This document shows, piece after piece, positions 11,122 through 23,600 of a DNA stretch of 64,000 nucleotides (positions within the stretch are counted from its first letter, which is position 1; each line of letters opens with the position of its first letter). The notes under the pieces were generated by a model. That model was not told the DNA's origin and ran no database searches. It was given only the letters and a program-made list of their open reading frames with translations. This DNA is from Phaeoceros laevis (lineage: Eukaryota > Anthocerotophyta > Anthocerotopsida > Notothyladales), in contig JBNGIQ010009119.1 in the NCBI GenBank assembly GCA_049999765.1, positions 154,541-218,540 of the forward strand. The letters run 5' to 3'. The position numbers and the translations under genes are program-made.

Positions 11122-14100
11122 TCAGGTCGGCTTTGTGCTGTATAGACGCTTCAAACCTGGACAAATTGCTCGCATCCTTTCCACTGCCACTTCGGAGATC
11201 TGTACTTGCACACAAAGGGAAGTCAGGAAAAAAGAACGTAAACCCAAAGGAAGTCGTGAACCATGACTGCCTGAAGTGTAAAGAGGAGACTAGCAGGTCA
11301 CTTACCTTGGGACAGTTTCGAACATCCAAAGTCTCCAGTAAACTGCATCCTTTAATGGCACTCTCCAATACTGCCATCTCAATGCCACATGCCTTCACAC
11401 ACATTTAACCTTGTTCAGACACGGATTAAGGGGAGAGGACAGGTCTGCTACTCAAACCATCTGCATGATCAAGCAGCACCTTGGTGGTGGTAACAATACC
11501 TGGAGGTCCAACTTCGTCAAACGTGGGCATTCCAGCTCTAGCTCAACGAGATGAACACAGTTGCTGAACCACATGATCAAGTGAGTTAGAGATAAAGCCA
11601 GCATTGCAAGAACACAAACACCTGAAATGGAGACATCTCAGTTTCTTTCCAAACAGCCACTAACCTTAACTTAAGTGATGTCAAGTTCCAACATGAAAGG
11701 TGGACCTCACGGATACTTGTTAGAGAAAGATCTATAGAGGATAAATGTGGGCAAGCAGCAGAATGTAGAAGGTTCACAATACGAATATTTGGACACCCAA
11801 CGCAATTCAATGTCTGCAACAACCGTATGGGAGCAGCTTGAGCTTTTCCTGACTCGGGCACTTCCATTTTTCTTCTGCCACTGTGCCAAGATGAATCAGG
11901 GTAGTCCATTCCATCGACTGCAGATACAGCGCTTGCAAACTCTCCCACAGGTGACAAAGAATCCTCATCTTCACCTATGCTAACTCTGATATGCCCTGTC
12001 ACAGAGGCTTCATAATCTGCCATACTCATAGTAGGACTTTCATAAGGTAAGTCCAGTGCTAACATGTTATCCCTTGAAGTTGACACATCCATCAAACATC
12101 CCTCAAGACCTCCAACAGCACCTGCATCCTCCATACCTATGTCATCACCACCTCCATCCTCCTGGGACATACCATACACAGGGGAAGCTGAAAGCTGTGC
12201 CCAAAGGAAGTCTGTTATTTGAGCACAGCCATTGAGGCTCACATGCATTAGCTGTGGACAGTACATCAGGACACCTTCTATTGCATTTCGTCCAAGGCTG
12301 CCATAGGATAAGTCCAGTTCTCGCAGCTCAGGAAGAGCCTTGCCTCCATGTAGAGCATCTAATGCTTTTTCATTGAGGTATTTGCACGCATACAGTATAA
12401 GCACCTGACAACACAGTGGCAGGTCTCAAATGTGGCTTTTATCACAGAAAGAACTTCAAAGCGCACAGGTGTATTAACACAATGTATTACCTTTAAATGA
12501 GGACAAGCTTCAAAAACCGGGGACAGGTCTGTCAAGTAAGTGTATGAGAGATCAAGGGTAGTCAGGTGACCCAGTTCCCTCAAAGAGAGCAAACCCGCCG
12601 GGCCCACAGAGGGCCAAAATGACAACACCAGCTCCTTAATCTCAGGGCAAGCACGCGTGGCAGCAGCCAGACAATCATCTCCCAGTTGGCTGTTCACAAC
12701 AGATTGACATGAGCTATCCATGCTCCAGCGGCATCACTTGATAACACAAAAGCATATGCCATGAATACACAGTGCATGTGGAACGATAACCATTAGAGAA
12801 TGAAATTTGACCAAATCTATCATTAGTGTACCTGCAGTAAGTTGCATCAAGAGACTGGAGTTGAGGGCAGCGTATTTTGGCTCGAGTCAAATCCCCACAT
12901 CCTCTCAAATCAAGATTTGTCATTTGCGATGCCTCTATCTCAAGAGTGGTCAGGTGAGGACAAATCCCCAGGTTGAGTGACTGAAGTCCCACCTAATTGG
13001 AGAATTGCGCCAACCAAGTTTAGGAGGGGTTCCACAATATGAAACACAGTGATCAACTGCATCAGCAGATCACCAGACGTATTCAACAAGAACTTCATGA
13101 AGTACACCGTGCTCTATACCGGTGCAAATGTGGCAGATGCAAGATGGTCACATCCTTCAAGCTGCAGCTGCTGTAGGATTGGACAGGCAAGATGCAGATT
13201 GCACATTCCCCGGCAACCAATCAATGATAGAAAACGCAGTGATGAGCTAGAAAGAGTCACGTCTGTAAGACCCTGCAACAGCAAAGAGAATATGAGAAGG
13301 TCTAGCTGCACACAGCCTATTCTTGAACATCAAGCTTACAAAAAGGACTATTGCCTGACCTCACAGTTGTCCATAGTTAGAGAGTAGAGACTAGGACACC
13401 CTCCACCATCACAAAAAACCTCACACACCAAATTCGTGAGGCCCTCACATTCCGTCAAGTCAACCACGCGTAGCCACGGACAGTGCAGTGCCAAGTGGGA
13501 CAGCCCCTGCTGTCTTTTGAGGTTCAATTTCTGGAAGAAAGTACACTTGCGAATTATTAGTACTGAAGCACATTTGATTCCAAGCATGACGACAGATGCC
13601 ATGACAGTTAGCTTTTGTAAACATGACTCCAACAAGACAGTATTCCATTTACCTGTAAAGAATTTGAAGTTAAATCAATTCTGCTCAGGAGGGGGCAGTG
13701 GTCCAGATCAAGCTTTGTCAATGCCGGACTGCGAAGTGTCAACTCCGCAAACCTGCCATATTGGTGCTTCTAAGTTAACATCCACAACAACATGAGACAA
13801 AAGATGCAAGAGTGCACAGTTCAGGAAGGAAGCCAAGATCATACTTGCGAGTATTAGTCAAGGTTATTGTGCTCAGTCGAGGGAGATCTAGATTGACAGC
13901 AGTTAGGAAACAGCAGAAGTCCAACTTCAAAATCTGCAAGTAGAAAATTTAGGAATCATCAGAACATTTACTTCTAGGATACTAGATAGTAGGAAGTGGC
14001 AATGAATTTAACACTAATGAGGTCGCAAGGTGTGAAAGACAACATCAAGGACTGACTACAGCTAAGAAGGGAAATTCACAAAACAATCGTACGAAAGCTG

Positions 14101-15863
14101 TTTATTGCAGAACACCACTCACCTCCAACATGAGACAGTGTGAGAGTGCCGTCATGGAGGAAGAGTTGATGCCCTCGCAATTCATCAAAGATAATTCAAC
14201 CAACATCGGCATCCTTACACCCTGTCCGGTTTAACAACCCATCAAATTCATGAGAGCTGATTTCAAGAACTTGCCTTGCAAGGGACTCACAAGTTCTACT
14301 TGCACGCAAGTATTGGAAGACCAAGGCCGGACGTTACCTCCAAGGATATGTTGGGACAGTATGAAGCATTAAGAATCTTCAGGTTCCCACAGGAAGTAGA
14401 TATCTCCCTCAGAGTTTCATCACTCACAAAAGCGCATTTTGAAATGTCTAGATGTGTCAGCAGTGGACATGATGTAGCTGCTGACCGCAATCCAGCATCT
14501 GAAAGCTTGTGGCAGGCTGACACATCTAGTTTAGTAAGTCGAGGACAGTGAAGCTGCGCTGAAGCTTGACTGGTGCGATCAAGGTCCAGCTCCAACAGCT
14601 GCGGGCATCTGGGCACAGCAGTCAATCCTGAAATCAGAATACAATAAAACGATAACATGCTGATGCTAATTTACTATGCCCCCACCAGAGTTACAAAACT
14701 CCTATCTGAAATTTGCAATGTGGCTCGAACGATGTTGAACCAGATAGTTTAGGCAGGTCATGTTGGTTTTTGTTAAGTCATAAGTAACAAGCTCCCACTG
14801 ATCCGTACCTTATAGCAATCCGGAGCACCCGACACTTCTTGACTACAAGGTAAACAAGAGAATCATGGCGCATCTGAATTTCCTGAGCACCACCACTTCC
14901 CAGTACTGAGTCATGAATTTCCAGCTTCTGCAGGACAGCGCACTCCATTGCCAGGGCATAGAAGAAGGCCTCACTCAAGCAACCTCCTGCAAGCTGTAGC
15001 TCAGTGAGCCCCCTGCACAAATTGAGTTCAGAAACTATTAGAATCCTGCACGTACAAGTATGGCCTTATTTAGAACAACCAAAAATAAGGCCAACCTGAG
15101 AGAACGCATGGCATCTCGCACGAGGTCCTCATCCACACAAGGAGCACCTCTAAGATTCAAAGAAGTTGCTTTCGGGTACCTACGACACAACCGTACCACT
15201 GTACAAACAAGTGTATATACCACATGTCAGTGCAGCTTGCCGACGACCATCAAAGGCACAGGTGCCAAGGCCCCAGTGGCTGACCAAGGCTAGTATTTGA
15301 CTGGGGTTGGACAGCCCACCTTGTTCATGGGTCACTTTCCGGTTGGAGAAATTCAGTGTCTTCCAGAATGCATCATGAGAGCTTGCAGACCGCCACTGCT
15401 TACATACCATAGCTGCTCGGCAAAGAGTTATATGGTCTAGGAAGGAAAACACCTGTAAAATCAGAGGAGAAAGTCCCACCATGTGAAACCACATTGTTCC
15501 CTCATCAGCGAAAGATTAACCTTCCGCCCGAAGAGTATGACAAGCCAGTATCTTCTCAAAAGAAAAAAAGAAGTATGAGCATGCACTTCACTACACCTTC
15601 AGCAGTAAGTCATCTGTTAAATCCATGCGCGCATCGTTGTTCTCAACGACCACTCTTTGACGATCGTCCTCATCCCCTTCATCTGGATTCTCTGCGTCCA
15701 TAGGCTCATCCCTTCCCTCACTCCTGGAAGACGAAGGAGGACGCTGAGGACTAGGTGATCCTTGGCTCCATCCTTCTGGATACGACCCAGAATCCGTCGA
15801 ATGGGAAGATGACGATGGAGATGAGCTTCCCTGTGCATGACGCCTTGGTCTCCAAGCAGTCAT
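11122..15863 (-). CDS. FBL15: F-box/leucine-rich-repeat protein, FBL15/SLOMO type
   Basis: FBL15/SLOMO is the substrate-recognition subunit of an SCF ubiquitin ligase; in Arabidopsis it affects auxin homeostasis and organ initiation. Near the N-terminus is an acidic, Ser-rich region (GDEDDRQRVVVENNDARM). The F-box follows across an intron: MDLTDDLLLKV, then FSFLDHITLCRAAMVCKQW and FWKTLNFSNRKV. Many short exons then encode Cys-type LRRs, for example LNASYCPNISLE, TKLDVSACHKLSDAGL and LDLSYTYLTDLSPVF. Later ones include LRELDLSYGSLGRNAIEG and LQTLNCVGCPNI. The last exon encodes ISEVAVERMRAICPGLKRLY and stops at 11122. An acidic insertion around 11950-12180 interrupts the LRRs. The ATG at 15863 lies shortly after an acceptor, so an upstream leader exon is likely and the true start may be farther right. 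Confidence 0.87.
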
Positions 15864-16064
15864 CAGTCCCTTCTCTTGGGACTGCCACCGCCTGCAATAT
15901 TTTGCAACAACCACAGATAACAACGTTGGAGACGTAGGCACGAGAAGAGCTATGCACAAGTCTCATAAAGAAGGCTTTTTGAAGCTATTCATCTCCTACA
16001 CAGCTCAAGAAAGCAGCCTCCCAAACCGACCAGAGTCCCTAGCACTACAGACCCTGAGCCACAG

Positions 16065-16574
16065 CTAAAGCTCGCCAGTTTCTTCATGGTGGTGGCCAGA
16101 AGAATGGTTTGTATGAAAAAGAATGAAGAAAGTTGAAGTTTTGGTGTTGGCAGTCTTCAAGAACTCAAAAAGGTAAGAGTAGCCATACACAGGGATAGGC
16201 ACAGGCAAGCGTTTGACACGCTTGTGGTTGATAATCTCAGAAATTTGTGCAAACGAACCAGATGACCTGGTCAGTAACAAACGTTGCATCTCCGGCCCAT
16301 CCACGTACGTTAAATTTGGTCGATTAAACACATCCTGCGTCGTCAAATGCGAAGGCTCAGCAGCTGCCATGTGCTCACTCACTCCTGCTTCACAAACCCG
16401 CCCGACTTCTTTCACCAGCATCGATAAGTGCGACCAGGGAGCTCGAAGCTTGCCCATTCGTACCACATCCCGGAACCCCTCATCTGTGAAAGAAGACTGT
16501 GAAGTAAAACCTACTGCTCCTAAGCCCCTTGCAACCGCTGTCAGGCCCCTCCGCCTTCTGCTGCGGCTTTCCAT
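16065..16574 (-). CDS. Unidentified reading frame upstream of FBL15
   Basis: From the ATG at 16574 a frame of about 169 residues runs to a stop at 16065. It starts with a basic stretch (MESRSRRRRGLTAVARG) resembling an organelle-targeting signal. A mixed helical body follows (WSHLSMLVKEVGRVCEAG, PNLTYVDGPEMQRLLL, SFAQISEIINHKRVKRL). It ends in a His-rich tail. I do not recognise the family. It could be a small independent gene, or the 5' exon of the FBL15-type gene: a possible donor follows LPVPIP, and the next FBL15 exon has an acceptor but no obvious start of its own. The opposite strand is open over part of the same region, which lowers confidence. Confidence 0.38.
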   Translation of the reverse strand: MESRSRRRRGLTAVARGLGAVGFTSQSSFTDEGFRDVVRMGKLRAPWSHLSMLVKEVGRVCEAGVSEHMAAAEPSHLTTQDVFNRPNLTYVDGPEMQRLLLTRSSGSFAQISEIINHKRVKRLPVPIPVYGYSYLFEFLKTANTKTSTFFILFHTNHSSGHHHEETGEL

Positions 16575-17379
16575 GCTAGAGACTGACGAGGACAACAGCG
16601 GGTGGCTGGTTCCCGGGTGCTACTAGGGGACCTCCGGGATAGTCTGCCAGAGGCAACACAGATACTTTTCCTTCCGCCAAGCCAGCCTCCAATCCGAGCA
16701 AGATGAGACCAGAGGAGCTACGTTAGCAGGTGTGAAAAGATGCAGGCAAATGCATGGCCATGTCCGAGGGAGGCCGCTCGTCAGAGGTGGTGACGGGGAA
16801 ACCGGCCCCGCGAGGGGCGCTGGTCTGGGGGGGCGGCCATGGCGCTGTAGCAGTGAAACAGGAATGCGCCTTCGACGAAGAGAGAGAAGGGGAGAGAGGG
16901 AATCGAGGGGATAAACGGAGGTTAGTTCTGACCGAACCTCCGAACACCCTAACCGTGGCTTCGGATACCAGACCTGGAGGTACGTCGTCCACCTCATAAG
17001 GACGTGTCTAGCCTGCCCGCCTGCCCGGCATACTTTTACCTTCCACTCCTGTAAAATTTTTCTTTTTTTTTGGGAGCTTTTTGTAGGGAGCTCTATTTAG
17101 GGGAGCTCATGCTGTAATAAGAATCGCTTAAGACCGAGTCAAGAAATGTCCATTTTATGAGAAACACATTTATAGAATATACTCAATATATCTCATATCT
17201 CACTCATGTTTATTGTTTTTCCTAAGAGTTATATGCTTTTGAAAAGCCTTTTACAAGGTCTACATACTTAGCAAAAAACAATTCCACAAAAACTCTCTTC
17301 CTACTAAAAAGTACAAGTTTGACAATATTGGATAAATTCAAAAAAACTCTCTTGGTCCGTTAGGGGTTAAGCTAGCCAA

Positions 17380-17552
17380 AGTGAGAAGGATGTTGAGCTT
17401 GTATGGGTATTCCCCACAATGTGAGATGCATGTTTTTGCACAATGTGAGATGGATGTTGAGCTTGTATGCCGGTTTGGCATTGTACCAAGTGATCATCCC
17501 TAACGCAGCCTGTGGCCACAAGCACGCAATAAGGCTTCTTCTTCTTCTTCAC
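17380..17552 (-). repeat. Diverged interspersed repeat, copy 1
   Basis: Read on the minus strand, this stretch has a (GAA)n tract, then TTATTGCGTGCTT, CACTTGGTACAATGC, GCTCAACATCCATCT and CACATTGTGCA. The same blocks in the same order occur at 22127-22255 on the plus strand. Inside this copy GATGTTGAGCTTGTATG appears twice about 63 bases apart, so it has an internal duplication. Confidence 0.55.
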
Positions 17553-18356
17553 CCTTTGAACTTCTTCACCCTTTGATTTGCAGAATGCATTTATGGAAGG
17601 GGAATTCTTAGCACCTGGTTATGGAAGAGGAATTCTTAGCATGCTGATGATCCTACCGAAATAGACATGGTCATTCTACACATGGTCTTCAGAAAAATCC
17701 ACCCTGCTGTGTCATACCGACCGCAAACAGGAGCAATCGATGTCCACCGTAGGACCCACGCGAGCACAAAAGCTGTTTTCTTGTCTCGGTGCCCAGAAAA
17801 AGAAGAGCAACGACGTGGTGCCATAAGCTTCGTAGGATGTACCATCGGACGGCTGCAAGCCGCTTCAGGTAAGCACAGAGTTTCGTACAGTGCTCTCCCA
17901 GCACGTGGCAAGCGTTTCGTCATCTCCATCGTCGTCTGTGTGGAGTGTGGACGGGCGTAAAAGTGCAGGGTGTGGGGCAGTTGGCCGACCAATCCACACA
18001 AAGAGTTCCCTTACCTCAGGGTCCGGCCAACCAGAGGGTGCCCGGACCTAGTTTTCTCGAAACCGATCCTATTGGGTTAACTTCCAGTCCTACGCTTTGG
18101 ACCTTTGGACGAAGACAAGTTTACAGGGTCCAGATCGCCTGCTCTGACATCCACGATTTGGGTTCAGCGCCAAAAGGTTATACAATCCATCACTTTTGCT
18201 GCACCGCGCGTTTCGCGGCTGCCAGATGCGCATCCAACGGCACTGGGCAGCGACCCGACAATTTGCCGCTTTTTATCTCTCACGGAGTCTCACCGCCCAG
18301 CATTCATGGCGGTCTGGACACCTAACCTAGAGAGCTTCGTGGCTCGGGATGGAGGG

Positions 18357-18363
18357 TATATAA
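18357..18363 (+). promoter_or_regulatory. Probable TATA box of the RNF25-type gene
   Basis: TATATAA lies in a GC-rich setting (GGAGGGTATATAAGC), about 360 bases before the RNF25-type start codon. The spacing allows a leader of some 330 bases. No transcript data are available here. Confidence 0.45.
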
Positions 18364-18722
18364 GCTTGGTTTGGCCAGGAGCCGCCCTGGTGCCCGGCTG
18401 CCCAACATGACCTACTCATCACCTACAGGTGACGGTGGTCGGAGCAGCCTCGGCAAAGGTGATCGCGGGTTGAGATGCCGGTTTGGTTTGTTTGAATGCA
18501 AACGGAGCCTCACACATCAGATTGGCTCCTACTTGGTTGCAGGTGCTTTTTGATTTGTCGTTCGCTGGACAAGGGGTTTGTGTTCTTGGCATCAGTTGCA
18601 GTGCGATATCTCTTCATCGCATTTTTCTCGCCAGCAGCTGTTGCGAGCAGATTCCCGCAATTTTGCAAATTTAGCGCGTCTGAAGCGAACGGCAGCGGCC
18701 CTAACTCTGGCTGTTCCGTCCG

Positions 18723-20621
18723 ATGGCTGCGGAGGAAGAAATTGAAGCGGAGCTGGAAGCCATGGAAGCAGTGTATGGAACTGAATGCGTCGTTTTGCAA
18801 CGTCTGCCTCCCGAGCTGAGATTTATGCTTACCCCTTACACAGCGGAGGATACATCTGTGCAGGTGTGATTTCTTCGTTTTGCTGCATGTCTCGTGCTTT
18901 CACCAAAGTTTAGTGGCATTAGAGCAGTAGCCGATTGACCTTTGGCGTTGCAGTTTGTTGAAGCTGTGCTTGTCGTCAGGGCCGGTGAGCAGGTATTCAG
19001 TTATCTGCGTCTTCGGGAATTTTTTTTTTATTGCGAAATTGGTATGTTACTATGTTCCTGCAAGGACGAGTTACTAGTTATTTGTGTTAACTACGGAAAC
19101 GAAAATGTTCCAGTATCCTTCCGTGGCCCCTGAGCTAGAGTTGAGCGATGTTAAAGGATTAGATGAGAGAAGACATGCTAAACTGCTGTCACAATTGCGG
19201 GCACAAGTGGCAGAGTTGTCCGGGGGACCGTCGCTGCTGACGCTTTGTGAGGTCTGTCGGGAACGGATTACTGCTGTTGTATCCTAGGAGGATGAAGTGT
19301 TCCCGAGTACACGCATTTCACGATCTGACGCACCCTCCGTGACATGTTCTTTGGCAGGCTGCCAAGGACCTTCTAACTAGCATGAACTTTCCTGATGGCG
19401 ACTGCTGCTTCTGCAGATTCCCTCTAATGATGGAAGGTGTCTCTGGGCCTAGGCCATTCTTCAATCTAAAGTCCTGTTTCCATTGTTTCCACAGGTTGGA
19501 ATAGTTTCGATCCAAGAACACTTTTTAGTGAAATAATTGGAATGGTCTTCGTGCTTTTGATTGAAATGCCCTCTTTTTCTGTGGATAACGTCTGAAAGGT
19601 GGTACATCTCATAGTAGCTGTGATTTTTCATGTTTGCAGTGACTGTTTTGGAGGATGGTGGAAGTGGTTACATGATCAGAAGGAAACTAAAGGGCAATTG
19701 CCTGAAAATGCCCAGATGGTAGAGGGTGCTGGTCATGTAAGGTGCTGTCACCCCCACTTTTTGCATGACCATCCTCTAGGAACTGACTGCTGAGCTTGTC
19801 TTCTGAATGATTGGTCCTGGATTTCGACCGGAAGCTTCTTATCTGCCTTCAATGGCAACTTGTGTAGTAGAATCAATCATGTTACGCAGATTGAAGTATA
19901 ATTCTCTTTTCAAGCTTTTACCTTCTGATGACCAGCTCTCATGGAAATTTGGAGAACAGTAAGTGTATTTTGTGTCCAGTGTGCCGCACCGTATTACTTC
20001 CTGATGATGTCTCGCATGTGGTGAGCACCCCGGCAGATCAACACTCTGCTGATGAGGTACTGCCAAGTGTATTTTTTGCCGAGTTGAAGGCTCCCTATCA
20101 GGATTTTGCTTCTTATGGTGCAGATTGTTGTCTTGCGTACTTTTTTTAATTGGCTTTATTTGCAGGGGAAGGAGAGCGAAGTTCTCATCCCATTGGTGAT
20201 GTCCCAGAAGGAAATGACCCGAAGGGCTTATTTTGCTTCTCAGTTTGAAGCGCAGAAGGCACGTGGTGGAATCATTGAATTGAAAAGGCTGGATGTCATC
20301 CAGCCTGGCATGGTTCTTGCCTCTGCTGTACCATCCAGTTTGCCGGTTGACAATGGGATAAGCAAAGCGTTGGCCTGTGGACGTAGGAAGTGGTTGGAGA
20401 AAGGACAGGCGGAGCCATCTGATTCTTTTTCTGGGGAAACAGATGTAAAAACCTCTAGGGGCCGTTCTCAGAATCAAAAGTCAAAGCCGCCTATGCAAGG
20501 GAGAAAGCAATGGGAAAAGCGTTCATTGCGTAAGCAGTCTGTTGTCCATGGCCTTCATAGAGGTATGGATGAAGCAACTAGGTCTGATGCCCCATTTCCA
20601 ACAAGCAGGCGTGTAGGATAG
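18723..20621 (+). CDS. RNF25: RWD-domain RING E3 ubiquitin ligase, RNF25 type
   Basis: RNF25-type proteins are ubiquitin ligases with an N-terminal RWD domain followed by a RING finger. Exons with checked phase are 18723-18863, 18954-18992, 19114-19251 and 19358-19494. At least three more follow, the last ending at 20621. Exon 1 starts MAAEEEIEAELEAMEAVYG, the usual beginning of an RWD domain. YPSVAPELELSDVKGLDE carries the conserved Tyr-Pro of the RWD fold. The RING is spread over exons: CCFCRFPLM, then KSCFHCFHRSDCF, then KCILCPVCRT. This supplies the Cys/His ligands, although spacing between the first and second pairs is long, as in this family. The C-terminus (KEMTRRAYFASQFEAQKARG onward) is basic and Arg/Lys/Ser-rich. 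Confidence 0.85.
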
Positions 20622-23600
20622 TCGATGAGCAGTAGCAGAGAGGCGTCTTTGGGCAGGATGAAACTGGTGCACATGAGGGAGGATAAGAGCCGTGGGCATG
20701 TCTGGGGTGCATGTGAAAGTCCGCAGACATGGGCTCTATATCCATGTTTCTGGTATGCAAGGGATGGGAAGTCCGTTTCAGTGTATGGGTGAAATATCCG
20801 TGTCACTTTTATTGGGAGCTGTGCTGTGACCGCCAATTAATGAGGTACATAACTTCTTTATAGAAGGCAGAAATGCTTGTTCCTATTGTAGTTGCAACGG
20901 CCTTGTTGAGTTGCACTCTGCAAAACCAGACGATACCCTAGACGTCTTCGTTCTCTGTGTCACGTTCTTCCAATCTAGCTCCCTGACGAGTTAGTTTCTT
21001 TTCCATGCAGGCTCAAGTCTGAGCTGATAACAGCTTAATGGGAGCGATTTTTGTTGAAATAAGGCTTGTTCCAGTACGTTAGCGTGGAGGTACTCTGACC
21101 CAGCATGTATGTCTGGACGAGTATAGCTGCAACCGCAGATGCACGTTCTTTGCATAACCGCTCTTCGTCATGTCTGGCTTTTGTACTTTAAAGTGGTCAC
21201 ACATGTTGCTTACGATGACCTTTTACGCTGGTGACCAGCAGTCTCTCGAGTGAGGGGCAGGGGTGTGACAATCGGTGATGAGTCTCCTTACCGAGGAAAC
21301 AGCTGGGAACAAATCGAAAACATGCGTCCTGTCCCCGTTGGATGGGTAAAGGCCCTGAGAAGCGACAATCTAGTGTGGTTGTGTGGCTGCTTTGTGTCTG
21401 GGAACCGTGTCATGTCATCCAGAGGTTTAACTGTGGACTGCTTTGTAGTGGGATCATCAGCATGATTAAGAGAATCTGGAGCAAAGGTTGTGCTGCCCTT
21501 ACACTCGTCAGGGAATTTCCTAAAGCACAATGCTAGCTGCAGGGCCGAGTGTAGAGGAAGACTCCGTCCTGATCCCTTTGTGACGAGGAAGTGAGCTGTA
21601 GAGCTGTAGCTGATGGGTCGCGAGATGGGTGCAAGCTGGCTACCGAGTCAAAGTGGGCTCCGACAAGGACCGATCTGATTGAACGTACTTTTCAGCCTCC
21701 TGCTCTGTGCTGTTATGTGGGACCTGTCACCTATCGATCACCTAGGGCTCCGTTCCGTTGAACCATTCTGATTGGAATAAGTCGTAGAGGATTCGGAATT
21801 TTTTGTTGTCGGGGTGTGTTACTTGTCTCCACGAGGGCCGAGATGAGTATCTTTTCCTGCCAATTTGTCTTTGCGTTATTTCCCTCTCTATCTCTCTATC
21901 CAGGTACCCTGTGGATGTAATCTAATTTTCCAGCTACAGATTCCTCATTGGGGGGGGACGGGGATTGAGCGCATGAGACCGTGTCGAACGGAGAGACTCG
22001 TCAGAAGTTGACTAATTGTTCAACTTCTCGACAAGGTTATAGCTATGGTGGATAGCTTTATGCCTGCAGTAAGAGCACATATATCGTCTATGTGCGCCTT
22101 GCTGAAGTTGCCATCATTTTTTGCCTTGTAACAAGAAGAAGAAGAGTCTTTGTTACGTGCTTAATGGGTCCGAAGGGGCTAAACGTTTGTATCACTCGGT
22201 ACAATGCGGTTGTGCACGCTCAACATCCACTTCACCTTGTGCATAAATCAGCAGGGAGGTCGGAAACGTATTGCTTAGGACATGATTAGCCAATGTCGTG
22301 ATTCGGGGACCCCTTTTGTTCGCAGCTTATTTACTCGACGCCCTGGGACCCCCTCAAGAAAGGACAGGCAGGAAGGCAGCAAGTCGAGACCTGGTGAAGC
22401 AAGTACTGTACAGTATGAGAGACAGACAAGACTGACAGAAAGACATCGAACCGGAACTGTAGAGGAGGGACTTTGGCTTGACCAGTTCGTTCCAACTGGT
22501 GATCATTTGCGGCTACGTGTCCGGTACCACTTTGGGGAACATGTTGCATGGATCGGATGGGATGCATCCATGTCGTGGGCGGTTGGAGCTTGCAGAACGT
22601 CGTCGCAAGCGAGAGGAGGGACCGTTATTCAGCAAGAAGTGGTGACAGACGGACAGGACAGTCTGGCGAGCATACATTATTAGTGTTAGCCTACAGCTCA
22701 TAATCAAGGTGCAGGTCGGTCCACACAGCTTGAGGACAAGCACATTTTAAGGGCTGGCTCACCCACAGCTGGAATGACGAACCAGGTGGCCATTGCATTG
22801 CCACATTTGCCAGTCATTGCACCAATCTGCTGAACAGGCTCTAATTTTGACTCATAAAAAGGCGACAAGCAAACATCTAGCGGGGGAAGGGTGGCTAATA
22901 TAATCCAAGATTTTGCATATTGGAGGAAACTTGCCATCCGACAAGGGAGGAGCCAATGGGGTGTTTGTTATGAATACCAGATGCCCACATTTTTTCGCAG
23001 CTCGGGAGCAACGTGCGACATGACGTCGGACATGCTGGAGGCCACGTCAGGGCCTCTTGCCTCTCATTTCTCTTCACCGACGTGGACGCTATGTCTCCGG
23101 CTGCTGCGCCGCAGCCAGCGGTTCGCGCCTCTCTACTTCGATCTGGGGTGGACACCTGTCCAACCTGCCGGGGTCCGGATTGGATATGCCGCTCCGGATT
23201 CTTCCACGCGCCCGGAGGCTGGATGCAAGGACGTCCTGACCCTTTCTCGGACACATTCATAGACCTACTGGTACGGAGTAGTAATACACTTACTGGGAGT
23301 GGCGTGAATGGCGGACCCGGTCTTCATGGGTCTCGCTCTCAGGACTCAGGACCAGCTTATTATTTTGTCATAAGAAATACCAATAGAGTACTGTCTGACA
23401 CCTAGCCCTAGGTCCTTGCCTAGTTGCATGGGCATGCATTTTTTGTTTTTCAGGAGAGAGCGGAATCGGTGCCCAACTGCTCTCGTTCCTCATCACCTCA
23501 AGGTCTGGTGAGCAGTTGTACTCTCTCCCATTTTTGTGATTATTAGAAATTCCAACTCCAGCCCGATTCGGGCTGCTGTGGCAGGCAAGACGAGAGCCGA

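Larger units (their letters stand above)
16575..18722. other. Intergenic, divergent promoter region
   Basis: About 2.1 kb between the unidentified (-) frame and the RNF25-type gene (+). The part at 16620-17000 is GC-rich, and its overlapping open frames on both strands look like composition effects. The part at 17040-17360 is AT-rich and non-coding. The part at 17380-17550 holds a repeat related to one at 22.1 kb. A TATA box lies at 18357. Confidence 0.5.

Noticed and set aside
22282-22683. A 133-codon plus-strand frame in the large convergent spacer
   Set aside because: It has no domain and no splice-linked partner, and overlapping frames exist on the other strand.
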